Positions 9,331 to 17,797 of a DNA stretch of 64,000 nucleotides are shown here, piece by piece. The stretch is from contig NZ_VOSW01000054.1 of the NCBI RefSeq assembly GCF_009690905.1, positions 1 to 64,000 on the forward strand, written 5' to 3'. This DNA is from Paraburkholderia madseniana (GTDB lineage Bacteria; Pseudomonadota; Gammaproteobacteria; Burkholderiales; Burkholderiaceae). Both the position numbers and the translations under genes were made by a program. Below the pieces are notes generated by a model, which was not told where the DNA came from, did no database searches, and worked only from the letters and a program-made list of their open reading frames with translations. The first letter of the stretch is position 1, and each line of letters begins with the position of its first letter.

Positions 9331-9797
9331 CACTGCCCTTGCGCGGTGGTCGGACGATTTTCACGCGAACGCCACGCGCGTGCCTGAGAGTTGCGACGCG
9401 GGTGCCGCCCAAGCTGCGCGCGTCCACTTCAGGCGGACTCGAGCATCGTCGGTCCGTCCGTGCAAAACCGGTACACGCCGAGGCCTAACTCCGGCCATTT
9501 TCCATGCCGCCCCCCGGGAGCGAGCATGACGATGCACGCTTTATCGCAAGGGCCGGCCGCCCGATGCGCGGTGGTGTCCAGCGCCCGCGGACCACCTGAC
9601 GCCAGCCGCCAGTCGCCAGTCGCCAGTCGCCATTCCATCGCGTCAATAGTCGACGCCTGCATACGAATATCTCGCCAACTGAATTTCTTCTGTTCACGCT
9701 GCAATCCATACCTCGCATGACGACGTGGCATGGGCAATCACCGATATAGCGAGGATATTGATCAATTGTGGCGCGAGGTGGAAAGCGAAAACGCCTC
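9331..9797. other. Intergenic region with possible gene fragment
   Basis: No complete gene. On the minus strand, 9429 to about 9600 encodes a coding-like tail (ALDTTAHRAAGPCDKACIVM, then LAPGGRHGKWPELGLGVYRF and a short end) with no start or upstream domain. It may be the 3' fragment of a lost gene; I could not identify the family. A short CGCCAGT tandem array lies at about 9598-9630. Confidence 0.3.
9598..9630. repeat. Short 7-bp tandem repeat
   Basis: The plus strand shows a run of about four to five CGCCAGT/CGCCAGC units. It is a simple sequence repeat of the slippage type, located next to a possible gene fragment. No regulatory role is apparent. Confidence 0.6.
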
Positions 9798-9805
9798 AGA
9801 TCTGC
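9798..9805. repeat. IS66 target site duplication, left copy
   Basis: AGATCTGC directly abuts the left end of the IS66 element. The identical octamer follows the right end at 12770-12777. Eight-base duplications are the rule for IS66 elements, so this marks a relatively recent, precise insertion. Confidence 0.93.
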
Positions 9806-9844
9806 GTATCCGTCAGCGGAACCCGTTGAGGCGGTCTTGCGCGG

Positions 9845-10336
9845 CTAAATGTCGACGATCTTTCGCAGTAGAGAGTACGAAACGCGCCAGTGACCATCGG
9901 TGTCATTAACCGCGACCGATGCGGTCTTGGCATTCAGCCTTACGACGACTCCGACGCGCTCGCTTAGGTGCTTGTCGGTGAAGCTAACTGTGTCACCGAT
10001 GAAGAATTCTTCACGCTGCGTTCTCGGCGGCGGTGCCGGCTCGACGTGAGGCGGAGCACTTGATGTTTCCGGGATGATCGCTGCATAAAGCACGCCCCAA
10101 CGGCGTCGAGTTGTGCTGTCTTGAACCACTGCCTGGGTCTGCCGGAGTTCAACTATGGTGCCTTTCTCCGGCGGCCCAAGCGGGTTGTCGCCGATGTAGT
10201 TGACGGCCATCCCCAGATGCAGGCGTTGACGTATTTCGAGAATACGTCGAGGGTCATCAAGCATTTTGCCGATAGCAAGATAGAGGCGATATAGCTCGGC
10301 ACTGGGCGCCTGTCGAAGCGAGTCGAGAATGTCCAT
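9845..10336 (-). CDS. IS66 accessory (passenger) protein, function unknown
   Basis: A 163-residue soluble protein encoded inside the IS66 element, 15 bases downstream of tnpC and on the same strand. The N-terminal ~50 residues are helical. The rest contains two similar segments, GMAVNYIGDNPLGPPEKGTIVELRQTQAVV and FFIGDTVSFTDKHLSERVGVVVRLNAKTASV, each reading like a small beta-barrel (KOW/SH3-type) unit, as found in nucleic-acid-binding proteins. It is not one of the three standard IS66 genes. Context suggests it aids transposition or expression of the element. I do not recognise a named family. Confidence 0.7.
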   Translation of the reverse strand: MDILDSLRQAPSAELYRLYLAIGKMLDDPRRILEIRQRLHLGMAVNYIGDNPLGPPEKGTIVELRQTQAVVQDSTTRRRWGVLYAAIIPETSSAPPHVEPAPPPRTQREEFFIGDTVSFTDKHLSERVGVVVRLNAKTASVAVNDTDGHWRVSYSLLRKIVDI

Positions 10337-10351
10337 GGTGTTGAGGTGTTT

Positions 10352-11875
10352 TTAACGGGCGAGCGGCAAGAGCTCGTGCACGCGATTGACGGGATACGAC
10401 GGCAGTTTCTCAAGCGTTCGTTCGAGCCACGCGTAGGGCTCGATACCGTTAAGGCGAGCCGTTCCGATGAGTGAGTACATCGTTGCGGCCGCACGGGCAC
10501 CGCGTGGAGAACCCGCGAACAGCCAGTTCGACCTTCCGAGGGCAACGGGCCTGATCTGGCGCTCAAGCGCATTGTTGTCTGGCAACAGGACGCCGTTCTC
10601 TGTATATCGGACAAGCGCCTCCCAATGTCGCAACGCATAACCGAAGGCCTTGGCGAGCGGTGCTTGTGGGAGCAAACCAATGCTGTTCGCGTCTAGCCAT
10701 CGACGAAACTGCGCAAGCACGGGCAACGCCTCAGTTTGCCGGGCTGCAAGTTTGATGTCGGGCGTTTGGTCTTTAACCCGCGATTCGATTGCATACAGCT
10801 TGGCGATCCACTGCAGCGCCTGCGTCGCGAGCCCCGGGCCTTTCTGAGCCTTGGCAATCTCGAAGAACCGTCGACGACAATGGGCCCAGCATCCGACCTC
10901 GATAATATCGCCTCGCTCGTATAGCGCACCATGACCGCTATACGCGTCGGCCTGCAGGTACCCTTTGTATTCGCTAAGGTACAGCAGCGGATGTGCTCCC
11001 GCTCGCGACTCAGCGAACTCGAACACGACCGCCGGCGGGTGGTCGATCCAGACGCCATTCTCGTTGCGCTGGCCCGCTCCCAGGTAGCCCCATAATCGCG
11101 CTGTACGCGTTGACGGGTGGCCTCGTTCGAGCAAAGGCAGTGTCGTGTCGTCCACGTGCATTCGCGGCGCCTTCAACTGATGGGTGCGCAACCCAGGCAG
11201 CAGTACCGAGAGTAGCTCGGCCGATGCCAGCTTCCATTCGCACAGCGTCGCTCGTGGCAAGTACACGCCACGGCGCGCGTAGCGCATTTCCTGTCGATTC
11301 AACGGCAGGTGATCGACATAGGTGTTGATCAGGACATTGGCGAGCAGGCTCGCGCTCGCATTGCTCTTTGGCAGCGGCGACGGCTGAGCGCTTGCGGTCA
11401 CGATGGTCGATTCGCCATCCTTCTTCGCCACGTATTTGAAGCGGATGTGCTCAATGACGGTGAGCCTGGACGGCTCGTAGTGCAGCGTCTCGCTGCGCTC
11501 TTCGCCGATCCGTTCAAGCGTATCGAACGCCATCTTCTGTTCATCACTCAGATCGTATTCGATGCGTGTACGCGGTAGGTCCTTCGGTAGCACGGGACGC
11601 CCTTTACGGGTGTGACTCCCTACGGGAATGGCGTCAACCGCAGGCGGTGCTGGGATATCCGTGGCGGCGTCAAACAGCTCAGCTTGGCCCGCCAGGCGCT
11701 CGGAGCTCACGCCAAAGCGCGCACGGTTCAACTGCGCAATCTGATGCTGGAGGATTTCCAACTGCTCCCACAACACCCGTGCAAGCCGGTTCTGTTCGAG
11801 CGCGAACGCTTGCAGCGCATCGGGCTCGACGGGAAGATCCGCGACAGTGACGGCGTTGGGTGGCATGTGCTCCAT
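10352..11875 (-). CDS. tnpC: IS66 transposase TnpC
   Basis: A 507-residue DDE transposase of the IS66 family. The N-terminal part has a leucine-rich coiled-coil (LWEQLEILQHQIAQLNRARFG), followed by the catalytic domain. Candidate catalytic residues are the Asp in PRMHVDDTTLPLLERG, the Asp in LQADAYSGHGALYE, and the Glu in LPDNNALERQIRP. The C-terminal IS66 signature (SNWLFAGSPRGARAAATMYSLIGTARLNG) is present. The length is that of complete family members. It acts with TnpA and TnpB encoded just upstream in the same transcript. Confidence 0.95.
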   Translation of the reverse strand: MEHMPPNAVTVADLPVEPDALQAFALEQNRLARVLWEQLEILQHQIAQLNRARFGVSSERLAGQAELFDAATDIPAPPAVDAIPVGSHTRKGRPVLPKDLPRTRIEYDLSDEQKMAFDTLERIGEERSETLHYEPSRLTVIEHIRFKYVAKKDGESTIVTASAQPSPLPKSNASASLLANVLINTYVDHLPLNRQEMRYARRGVYLPRATLCEWKLASAELLSVLLPGLRTHQLKAPRMHVDDTTLPLLERGHPSTRTARLWGYLGAGQRNENGVWIDHPPAVVFEFAESRAGAHPLLYLSEYKGYLQADAYSGHGALYERGDIIEVGCWAHCRRRFFEIAKAQKGPGLATQALQWIAKLYAIESRVKDQTPDIKLAARQTEALPVLAQFRRWLDANSIGLLPQAPLAKAFGYALRHWEALVRYTENGVLLPDNNALERQIRPVALGRSNWLFAGSPRGARAAATMYSLIGTARLNGIEPYAWLERTLEKLPSYPVNRVHELLPLAR

Positions 11876-11925
11876 GATGCCTAACTCAAGCCACGTTTAC
11901 AAGCTCGAGGCTGCGCTGGAGCACC

Positions 11926-12273
11926 TCACGTCACGCGCGTCACTGCCACGGTGTGGTGCGGCTCTCGCGCCGGAATCTCGATGCCTTCGAGCCATGCGTT
12001 GAGCTCCGCGAGCGTGAAGCCGCGCTGAGCGAGTAACGAGGGTGACGGGAAACGGCCTCTTTCGAGACGCTTATACCAAAGCGCGAAACCGGTCCGATCC
12101 CAATAAAGAATCTTCACTTTGGAGCGGTCTCGCGCCACGAAGACGAACAGGTTACCCGATGCAGGTTTCTGAGCAAGTAGCGGCTCAACGAGATAGGACA
12201 GCCCATCGATCGCCTTGCGCATGTCGACCGGGTCGCGACAGATGTAAGCGCGAACGTCCGAGGCAATCAGCAC
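11926..12273 (-). CDS. tnpB: IS66 accessory protein TnpB
   Basis: A 115-residue protein of the IS66 Orf2 family. The family signature is complete: RDPVDMRKAIDGLSYLV, then GNLFVFVARDRSKVKILYWDRTGFALWYKRLERGRF. It is required for transposition in studied IS66 members, though its exact role is unclear. Its start overlaps the end of tnpA by 7 bases, which points to translational coupling. Confidence 0.95.
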   Translation of the reverse strand: MLIASDVRAYICRDPVDMRKAIDGLSYLVEPLLAQKPASGNLFVFVARDRSKVKILYWDRTGFALWYKRLERGRFPSPSLLAQRGFTLAELNAWLEGIEIPAREPHHTVAVTRVT

Positions 12274-12689
12274 CGATCACCTCCGAGTTGTCCAAGCACA
12301 AATCGCACGATGCGCTCGGCGTGAACGCCGCTCAGTTCAATGCGAACGCCCGCGAGCGAGAGCGTCACTCGATCACGTGACGCCGGTGCGTCAGCCGCCG
12401 GCAGTGCGACGGCCGGCACTTGGGGCGCCAACTCGCAATCCAGATTCGAAGCGATGAATGCCGCATCCGCAGTAACCGCGAGCGGCGGCTTAATCTCTTT
12501 GACGGAACCTGAAAGCTTCTTACGCCACAGGCTGAAGGTGCTTACCGCGAGACCTTGTTCTCGGCAAAACCGCCGAGCGCCGATACCACTCGCTTTCCAG
12601 GTGGTGAGCATTTCTCCCCAGAACGCTTCCCCTTGCCGTGGGCGACGTGTGCCCATCGCCGTTGCAGCCTTAATGTTCTCGTCTTCCAT
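12267..12689 (-). CDS. tnpA: IS66 accessory protein TnpA
   Basis: A 140-residue protein with a helix-turn-helix in the first half (EMLTTWKASGIGARRFCREQGLAVSTFSLWRKKL), typical of IS66 TnpA. The C-terminal SLAGVRIELSGVHAERIVRFV segment is also a family feature. It is the first gene of the IS66 operon, 80 bases from the right terminal repeat, and overlaps tnpB by 7 bases. Confidence 0.92.
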   Translation of the reverse strand: MEDENIKAATAMGTRRPRQGEAFWGEMLTTWKASGIGARRFCREQGLAVSTFSLWRKKLSGSVKEIKPPLAVTADAAFIASNLDCELAPQVPAVALPAADAPASRDRVTLSLAGVRIELSGVHAERIVRFVLGQLGGDRC

Positions 12690-12769
12690 CGCATTGCCCT
12701 CGTTCTCACGAAGGCACTACCTTCACATTCGGGATGCCGCGATTCAAGACGGGATCCGCTGACGCTTAC

Positions 12770-12777
12770 AGATCTGC
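12770..12777. repeat. IS66 target site duplication, right copy
   Basis: AGATCTGC, identical to the octamer at 9798-9805 on the other side of the element. Confidence 0.93.
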
Positions 12778-13122
12778 TCGCCTAATTGCGTGCTACACCC
12801 ACGATCTTCACGAATGACCGTTGAACAATCGAAATCGGCCCTTGGGACTTCGACGGTTCGACCGGCAGCAACGGGTCGTGAGTCGCCCTTGCACGCGAAA
12901 ATTCTGACGCGTGCACTTATCGTGCTGATGCTGGTTGACGCTCAATGGTTCTGTCCGTTCACCGGGTCTAACGACGCATTTGATCTGGCCCAAAACGGCG
13001 GCAAAAGCTCGACATTCAAGTTAGCGCGCGCGAAGCCGAAATAACGGACATCGGTTGTTGGCATCGATCGTTAATCGGACTGCCGCCAACGCCGCAACCA
13101 CTTATTAATCACGGGGTTTTCG
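12778..13122. other. Gene-free stretch
   Basis: No gene recognised. Sequence such as CGTTGAACAATCGAAATCGG and the following GCCCTTGGGACTTCGACGG is of the degenerate intergenic type repeated elsewhere in this window. It separates the IS66 element from a small membrane protein gene. Confidence 0.4.
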
Positions 13123-13425
13123 ATGTTCAAGAATGCGTGGGGCGGAAAGGAACCACTCTGGAAGGTCTGGTGGGGTCTCGGGATTCCCACGTGCGCAATC
13201 CTGATCCTGATCAACGCCTACGTCATGTACGCGCTGCCGCTGCCGACGCCTTACGCAATCTGGATACCGGCGCTGGTCGTGGAGATCGTATTGCTCGCCG
13301 CATGGACCCGCACAGCCTGGATCTGCGCGCCGAACGTGAAACATCGTGTCTGGATGTACCTCGCGCGGATCTGGATTGTCCTCTGGCTTCTTTCTCAGGT
13401 CCAGAGAACGCTTCAGCACGGCTAG
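13123..13425 (+). CDS. Small membrane protein, hypothetical
   Basis: A 100-residue protein with two or three hydrophobic helices (IPTCAILILINAYVMYALPLP; IWIPALVVEIVLLAAW; YLARIWIVLWLLSQV) and many tryptophans. The ATG follows a GGGG stretch at about 9 bases. The composition and helix spacing are those of a real inner-membrane protein, but I do not recognise a family. It is a single gene with no obvious partner. Confidence 0.6.
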   Translation: MFKNAWGGKEPLWKVWWGLGIPTCAILILINAYVMYALPLPTPYAIWIPALVVEIVLLAAWTRTAWICAPNVKHRVWMYLARIWIVLWLLSQVQRTLQHG

Positions 13426-13716
13426 GATCGAATGAACTGGTGGTGCGCAGTACGAATGCACGAGTTCGGCCATCAAGAGACACCCGGCTACAGCAATCGA
13501 ACGCCCCAAAAACTTCTGCTTAACGGCCATTCAAGAAGGTCGGTAACCATGCGGTTGCGTCGCGAAGTTGATCTGATGTCGGACTTTCGTTTGGGATAGG
13601 AGCGCAAATCTGATCGTGAGCCTGCTTGGCCCTCCCGCCCCGAATCTGTCTCGATTCGTGTATAAATACGGAGACCGCAATGCGACATAACAACCAATTC
13701 ATTTGCGCGCACGACG

Positions 13717-14766
13717 ATGGGCAAACAGAAAGACGATATCCCTCTCGCACAACGTGTGGCTCTTGCCGCCAGGCTTCTGTTAAATGGTGAGGGTATTAGC
13801 GAAGTGTCCAGGAAGGCTCGACTGAGTCTTCCAACCGTGAGCAAGTACAAGGACCTGGTTGAAAGGGACGGAGCCGACGCCCTTGCTCGCCTTCGCATCC
13901 ACGGGGGCCCCTCGAGACTGGATGATGCTTCGCAAAGCTGGCTCGTTAGCGCGATCAAGCATTCGCCAGGGCTTCACGGCTATCCCGGGCCAACCTGGAC
14001 CATTAGCCAACTGCGCGAATTGATCTTGCGGCGTCTCGGCGTCCAGTTTTCACCTTCGCATGTTGGCTACCTCGTTCGAGGTTATGGCCTCGCCTATCGA
14101 CTCACCTATTCAACTTCAGAAAAGGCGTCACCTGCTACCGCTCATAAACCACCGAGCGACGTCTATGCCGCGCGCCGAAAGACTGCTGCGAAAATGTTGC
14201 TGGATGGGGACAGTGTCGAGCGCGTCTCGAAAGCGCTCAACATCAGTGTGCGCACCATTACAAAATACAGATCAATGGTGGTTGCTGACGGCGTCGAGGC
14301 TGTTGAGCAGATCAAGGCATCCGGGCGCAGTGCCACGCTTGGCCCCGAGGCCCTTAAATGGTTACGGGCGACATTGGAGGGCAGCCCCATGGCCCACGGG
14401 TATGAAACCGAACTCTGGAGAAACGGGGATGTTCAAAAGCTGATCAAGGAGAGATTCGGCGTCTACCACTCCAGCGGACACGTCAGGACGCTCGTCGGGA
14501 AGCTCGGGCTGGAGCACAGGATGCGACCACCGAAGCTACGCACGGAGAAGAAGCGCCTGACGATCAATGATGAAACGTTGGCGTGGGTTGCCGCAACGGT
14601 TAAGGAGTCTGCGAGAGTGCACGGCATAGACGCTGATCACTGGACGAACGGCCGATTGCGCACCGTGCTTCATCGGCGGGTGGGTGTCGATTATTCTCGA
14701 GGATATATCTGGGAAATTGCCACCCGTGCCGGCGTGGCGGACCTGCTTACAAAACTCCGTAGCTGA
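13717..14766 (+). CDS. Triple winged-helix protein resembling transposase DNA-binding domains
   Basis: A 349-residue protein built of three related modules and no catalytic domain. Module 1 (about residues 10-128) and module 2 (about 149-268) each start with a helix-turn-helix of the transposase type (ISEVSRKARLSLPTVSKYKDLV; VERVSKALNISVRTITKYRSMV). Each then has a winged helix with the pattern LxxxxxxSPxxHGYxxxxWxxxxLxxLIxxRFGVxxSxxHVxxLVxxLGL. Module 3 (about 275-345) keeps only the second half (ESARVHGIDADHWTNGRLRTVLHRRVGVDYSRGYIW). The pattern matches the N-terminal paired-like DNA-binding region of IS630-type transposases, but the DDE domain is absent. A domesticated DNA-binding protein or regulator is likely; this is inference. 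The ribosome binding site is weak. Confidence 0.7.
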   Translation: MGKQKDDIPLAQRVALAARLLLNGEGISEVSRKARLSLPTVSKYKDLVERDGADALARLRIHGGPSRLDDASQSWLVSAIKHSPGLHGYPGPTWTISQLRELILRRLGVQFSPSHVGYLVRGYGLAYRLTYSTSEKASPATAHKPPSDVYAARRKTAAKMLLDGDSVERVSKALNISVRTITKYRSMVVADGVEAVEQIKASGRSATLGPEALKWLRATLEGSPMAHGYETELWRNGDVQKLIKERFGVYHSSGHVRTLVGKLGLEHRMRPPKLRTEKKRLTINDETLAWVAATVKESARVHGIDADHWTNGRLRTVLHRRVGVDYSRGYIWEIATRAGVADLLTKLRS

Positions 14767-14888
14767 TCAATTCATTCTGGCCCTGGCCGCCTCGTCATGT
14801 GTGGCCGCAGCGGCAGCGTGGCGGCGCCCCCTATGGAGTGTCTCGGATTCGTGATGTTAAGGTAGTGCCCCTTGTGCCACCGCACCCG

Positions 14889-15362
14889 TCAGGTAACGTC
14901 TTTCCAGGTTTCACCTTTTTTGATTGCATAGATGGTCACGACATGCACTCCGAATGCATGCGCCAGCGAAGCAACTGATTCTCCGGCCGCCAATCGCTGG
15001 CGTATCAATAACACCTTGGTTTCGTTCAGTTTGGCTGTGCCGTTGCGAAATCGAATGGGCAGATCGGGATTGGTAAGTCTTTGTTCTTCGTATCTGCGGC
15101 GGGTGCGCTCCCTTTTTGCCGTATTGAATTTCTCCTTGTTCTCCTTGGCGTAGCGCCGTTTCGCATCCGGGTTTTTCTCATAACTACGCCGCGCGGTCAT
15201 ATTGGTCCGCTCGCGGTTCCCGGCTCGCCATTCCGCCTGACATAAAGTTACACAGGGCCTACAGTAAGAGGCGTAGCCAAGCCCCTTCCGATGGAAATCC
15301 AGTTCCGCGATTTTTGTCTGGCCGCATCTGGGACAGCGACGTGGGGTTTGAATTGCGATCAT
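14889..15362 (-). CDS. Zinc-ribbon and helix-turn-helix protein, phage/mobile type
   Basis: A 157-residue basic protein. The N-terminus carries a CPRCGQTK...YCRPCV four-cysteine zinc ribbon, as found at the start of many phage HNH-type and regulatory proteins. The middle is a charged helix with repeated Arg/Lys (ERTNMTARRSYEKNPDAKRR). The C-terminus has a resolvase-like helix-turn-helix (LLIRQRLAAGESVASLAHAFGVHVVTIYAIKKGETW). There is no HNH nuclease motif. An AAGGA ribosome binding site about 8 bases before the ATG supports the start at 15362. It is probably a DNA-binding protein of mobile-element origin; the function is unknown. Confidence 0.68.
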   Translation of the reverse strand: MIAIQTPRRCPRCGQTKIAELDFHRKGLGYASYCRPCVTLCQAEWRAGNRERTNMTARRSYEKNPDAKRRYAKENKEKFNTAKRERTRRRYEEQRLTNPDLPIRFRNGTAKLNETKVLLIRQRLAAGESVASLAHAFGVHVVTIYAIKKGETWKDVT

Positions 15363-16034
15363 GACTTGCTTCCTTTCTCAACAGTTCTGATTTCCTCTCC
15401 CGTGCAGTCGACAGAAAATATCGAACTTGGACGTTGTACAAGCGAATGGCAAAACTGCGAGTCTTCGTGCGAAAGCATTTTTCAAACGTGTCAGGATGGA
15501 GGATGTTGACGCAATCAGTTTCGCATGTCCGGCAAAAAGGCGAACGGGTGGGCCCGGTGGAAGCTTTTCTTGTGCGTCGCGTCGAGGCAGTACGCCTGAT
15601 TGTGATAGGCGTGCAGCCGGACTGGCACCTGAGATGCGTCAACGCTGCGAATGGCACGAGTTGCTGGAAAGTGGATGGCCGTTTGCTGGACGAAATCGGA
15701 CGGACGTCTTACGTACTTGAGCGGCTGTTGAGGGTCGACCTGAGACGGCCGCCATTCGTCCCGGGTCGGCCACAAGGGACCAACCGGCGCCCCGACCTGA
15801 GCGGCAGCTGTCCAGACCTTACTGGTCATTCCGCATTGCTGAGAACGCGTCGTCTACCCAGTGATGTAGTTCATGCCGCGTTCACGACGAATGCCAACTG
15901 TCACAACCAGGCGAACACGCAAACGCCAATTGGCAAACAGATCAAATGTCTGTGCCCGACCGGTTACGTTCGGACACACTTCGTTGCGAATCAGAATGCG
16001 CCCGCCATCTACAATCTGCGCACGGAGAAAAACC
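15363..16034. other. Gene-poor stretch
   Basis: No confident gene. A minus-strand frame at 15515-15829 (104 codons) has a fairly normal composition but no ribosome binding site and no recognisable family. Other frames are shorter overlaps. The right end holds the leader of the small lipoprotein gene. Confidence 0.35.
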
Positions 16035-16211
16035 ATGATCAGACTTTTGTGTGTCGTTGCGCTTGCGGCTAGCCTGTCAGGCTGCATTGTCGCTCCGCCG
16101 TACGGCTATGCGCCTGCGCCGGTCTATGGATATGCGCCAGCGTACTACGCAGCGCCTTCCGTCGATGTCGGCATCGGTTTCGGCGGTTACGGGCACGGCT
16201 GGCGAAGATAG
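16035..16211 (+). CDS. Small YGYAP-repeat lipoprotein
   Basis: A 58-residue predicted lipoprotein. The signal is MIRLLCVVALAASLSG-C with a clear LSGC lipobox (Cys17). The mature part is low complexity, with PYGYAPAPVYGYAPAYYAAP followed by a Gly-rich tail. A GGAG box lies about 7 bases before the ATG. Small Tyr/Pro/Ala-rich lipoproteins of this kind are common in Burkholderia-type genomes and mostly uncharacterised. Envelope location is well supported; function is unknown. Confidence 0.7.
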   Translation: MIRLLCVVALAASLSGCIVAPPYGYAPAPVYGYAPAYYAAPSVDVGIGFGGYGHGWRR

Positions 16212-16540
16212 CTTTGTTGCGGCACCGGCTCCGTTGACGAACGCGTCGCTCTAGTCGAATACAGGCACGGCATTCTTTAAGACGGTTCCAATCCACTGCC
16301 CTGACCGGGGCACCTATTGTTGAGAACCGAAAGATCGGCGCCGCAATGAACAGTTTCGATCGGCAGTCCAGATCTTCCCGACGCACAACGTTTTCCGCTC
16401 GGCGGCAAGGATTCACGCAACAAGGGTAATAGCGGGCCAGGTCATATTCTAAGGCCTCGTCCTTATACCCGTGTTGTGGTGGATGTGTTTCAAACCGGGT
16501 CCGCGTGGTGAATGGAAGAGTGAGATGATCATCGCGACGG

Positions 16541-16767
16541 ACGCAAGTGGTCTTCCATCACTTGCAGGGACTCGACGCCGCGGAGGGACGTGCCGTACTG
16601 CAAAGCGGAGACTATGCCGATGAGGGTCGTGCGGAAGAACGGCGATACCAGGCGATGGGCATCCAGTCGGAGCCGGCGATCATTTAAATCGTCACTATCT
16701 GGTGAGCGGCGGACAACCCGTCGGAGCCTTCGAGCAAGTTATCCAACAGATTCTGGCCGAAGCGTAG
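16541..16767 (+). pseudogene. DsbA/FrnE-family oxidoreductase C-terminal fragment, frameshifted
   Basis: In frame with GTC at 16550 the plus strand encodes VFHHLQGLDAAE..AVLQSGDYADEGRAEERRYQAMGIQ and then SEPAII before an in-frame TAA. After a shift of one base it continues NRHYLVSGGQPVGAFEQVI and ends LAEA-stop at 16767. This is the C-terminal third of a DsbA-like thioredoxin-fold oxidoreductase of the FrnE type (conserved MGIxxxPAxx, then YxVSGxQP). The N-terminal CxxC half is missing and the frame is broken, so it is a decayed remnant. The family assignment is from motif memory and is moderately certain. Confidence 0.6.
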
Positions 16768-16799
16768 AGTGGCATCTCTTGCATGGGAGAATCAGAGTG

Positions 16800-17051
16800 A
16801 TGAAGAAGACGGGAATTTCGATCTTCCTGTTCGTACTGGCCGTGCTCAGCCCGCTGGCGCATGCGAGCCTGGCTACAGGTGCCCATGAGTTCAAGAACGA
16901 TGTCAAGACGGCCGGAAAGACGAGCGGGCATGCTGTGCGCGATGCCACGCACGCGGTCGGCCGCGGTGCGAAGACGGCCGGCCATGCCGTTGCCGGTGCA
17001 ACAAAGCACGGCTATCACGCGACGAAAAAGTTCGTGACGGGGCACGCATAA
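16800..17051 (+). CDS. Small exported Ala/Lys/His-rich helical protein
   Basis: An 83-residue protein with a signal peptide ending SPLAHA-SL (residues 1 to about 23). The mature part is a repetitive amphipathic sequence in which GHAV/ATxAVGRGAKTAGHAV units alternate small, basic and His residues, suggesting a long helix. The pattern recalls small periplasmic or histone-H1-like basic proteins. A GGGAG box lies about 11 bases upstream of the ATG at 16800, a longer spacing than usual. It follows a decayed oxidoreductase fragment. The function is unknown; periplasmic location is inferred from the signal. Confidence 0.65.
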   Translation: MKKTGISIFLFVLAVLSPLAHASLATGAHEFKNDVKTAGKTSGHAVRDATHAVGRGAKTAGHAVAGATKHGYHATKKFVTGHA

Positions 17052-17174
17052 AGGTCGCTTCGCGGCCACGACCGCCCGACCGTATCCAACTGTCGTGGAA
17101 CCAGGGGGCCTGCAGCTACGTCACGTGAGGTTCGACTCCCGGCAGTTTGCGTGTGGCGTCATCGGGCAGAAGCC

Positions 17175-17322
17175 GGCCGAGGGTGTGTGAAAACGCAAAA
17201 GTACTCGGTTTTCGGGTGTCGCTTTACCCTTCCCGAGTTGCTGCCAAGCCAATACGGCGCGATCTGAAGGGTCGATTTTTTCGAACGCCACTCTCGGCAT
17301 GCGTTTTCACACACCCTCGGCC
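17175..17322. mobile_element. MITE, 148 bp, perfect 23-bp inverted repeats
   Basis: Both ends read GGCCGAGGGTGTGTGAAAAC (plus three more matching bases) on opposite strands. There is no coding capacity. The repeat resembles the ends of the intact IS1182-family element at 33884-35527 (GGCCCAGAGTGTGTCAAAAC), at about 17 of 20 positions, so this element could be mobilised by an IS1182-type transposase. It shares internal words TCGCTTTACCCTT and GGTCGATTTTTTC with the element at 2154-2320. AGAAG occurs on both flanks close to the ends and might be part of a target duplication. Confidence 0.8.
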
Positions 17323-17797
17323 AGAAGGCGCCATTCGTGAGTTAATTGATTGGCCGCTCGAACGGCGGCTCCTATCGCGGAAGCTGCCGATCCGTGGCAA
17401 CGGGCGCCACGCATCTATTCGAGGTGCCCGCCCACCGCAGGGGTTCAGCGCATACTGTATCGACGCCCGGCTATCTGTTCGGCTGGCTTTGCCACAACAT
17501 CACAATAACCTTGATGGCGAGGCAATCGCGGTCTGCCCATGCCGCGAGCAAATCTCCTACCAAAGATTTCACCGGGATACGCAAGCACCGCCCGGCGATG
17601 GCACCCGACGCTGGCCCCGCCTGAGCATTAGAAGTCGATGCGTTCCGGCCGGAACAACCGGTGCTTCCGCGCATCGCCCAAGCATCCGAGCGACCTTCGC
17701 CGGCGATCAGACAGTCAGTATCTTGAGAGCGAATTCAAGCCCGATATGCTGCGCGAGCGGTGGGTTTCCGGTGTTCCCTAAGCGCCGATCATGTTGC
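17323..17797. other. Gene-free stretch
   Basis: No gene recognised between the MITE and the 3' end of the thiolase gene. A long plus-strand frame crosses the MITE and runs antisense into the thiolase gene; it is not credible as a gene. The thiolase transcript should terminate here, but no clear terminator was found. Confidence 0.4.

Larger units (their letters stand above)
9806..12769 (-). mobile_element. Complete IS66-family insertion sequence, 2964 bp
   Basis: The left end is GTATCCGTCAGCGGAACCCG. The right end, read on the opposite strand, is GTAAGCGTCAGCGGATCCCG. They are imperfect terminal inverted repeats flanked by a perfect 8-bp duplication (AGATCTGC). Inside, all genes read leftward: tnpA, tnpB, tnpC and a fourth gene downstream of tnpC. 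All frames are intact, so the element is probably active. The fourth gene lies inside the inverted repeats and therefore travels with the element. Confidence 0.95.
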
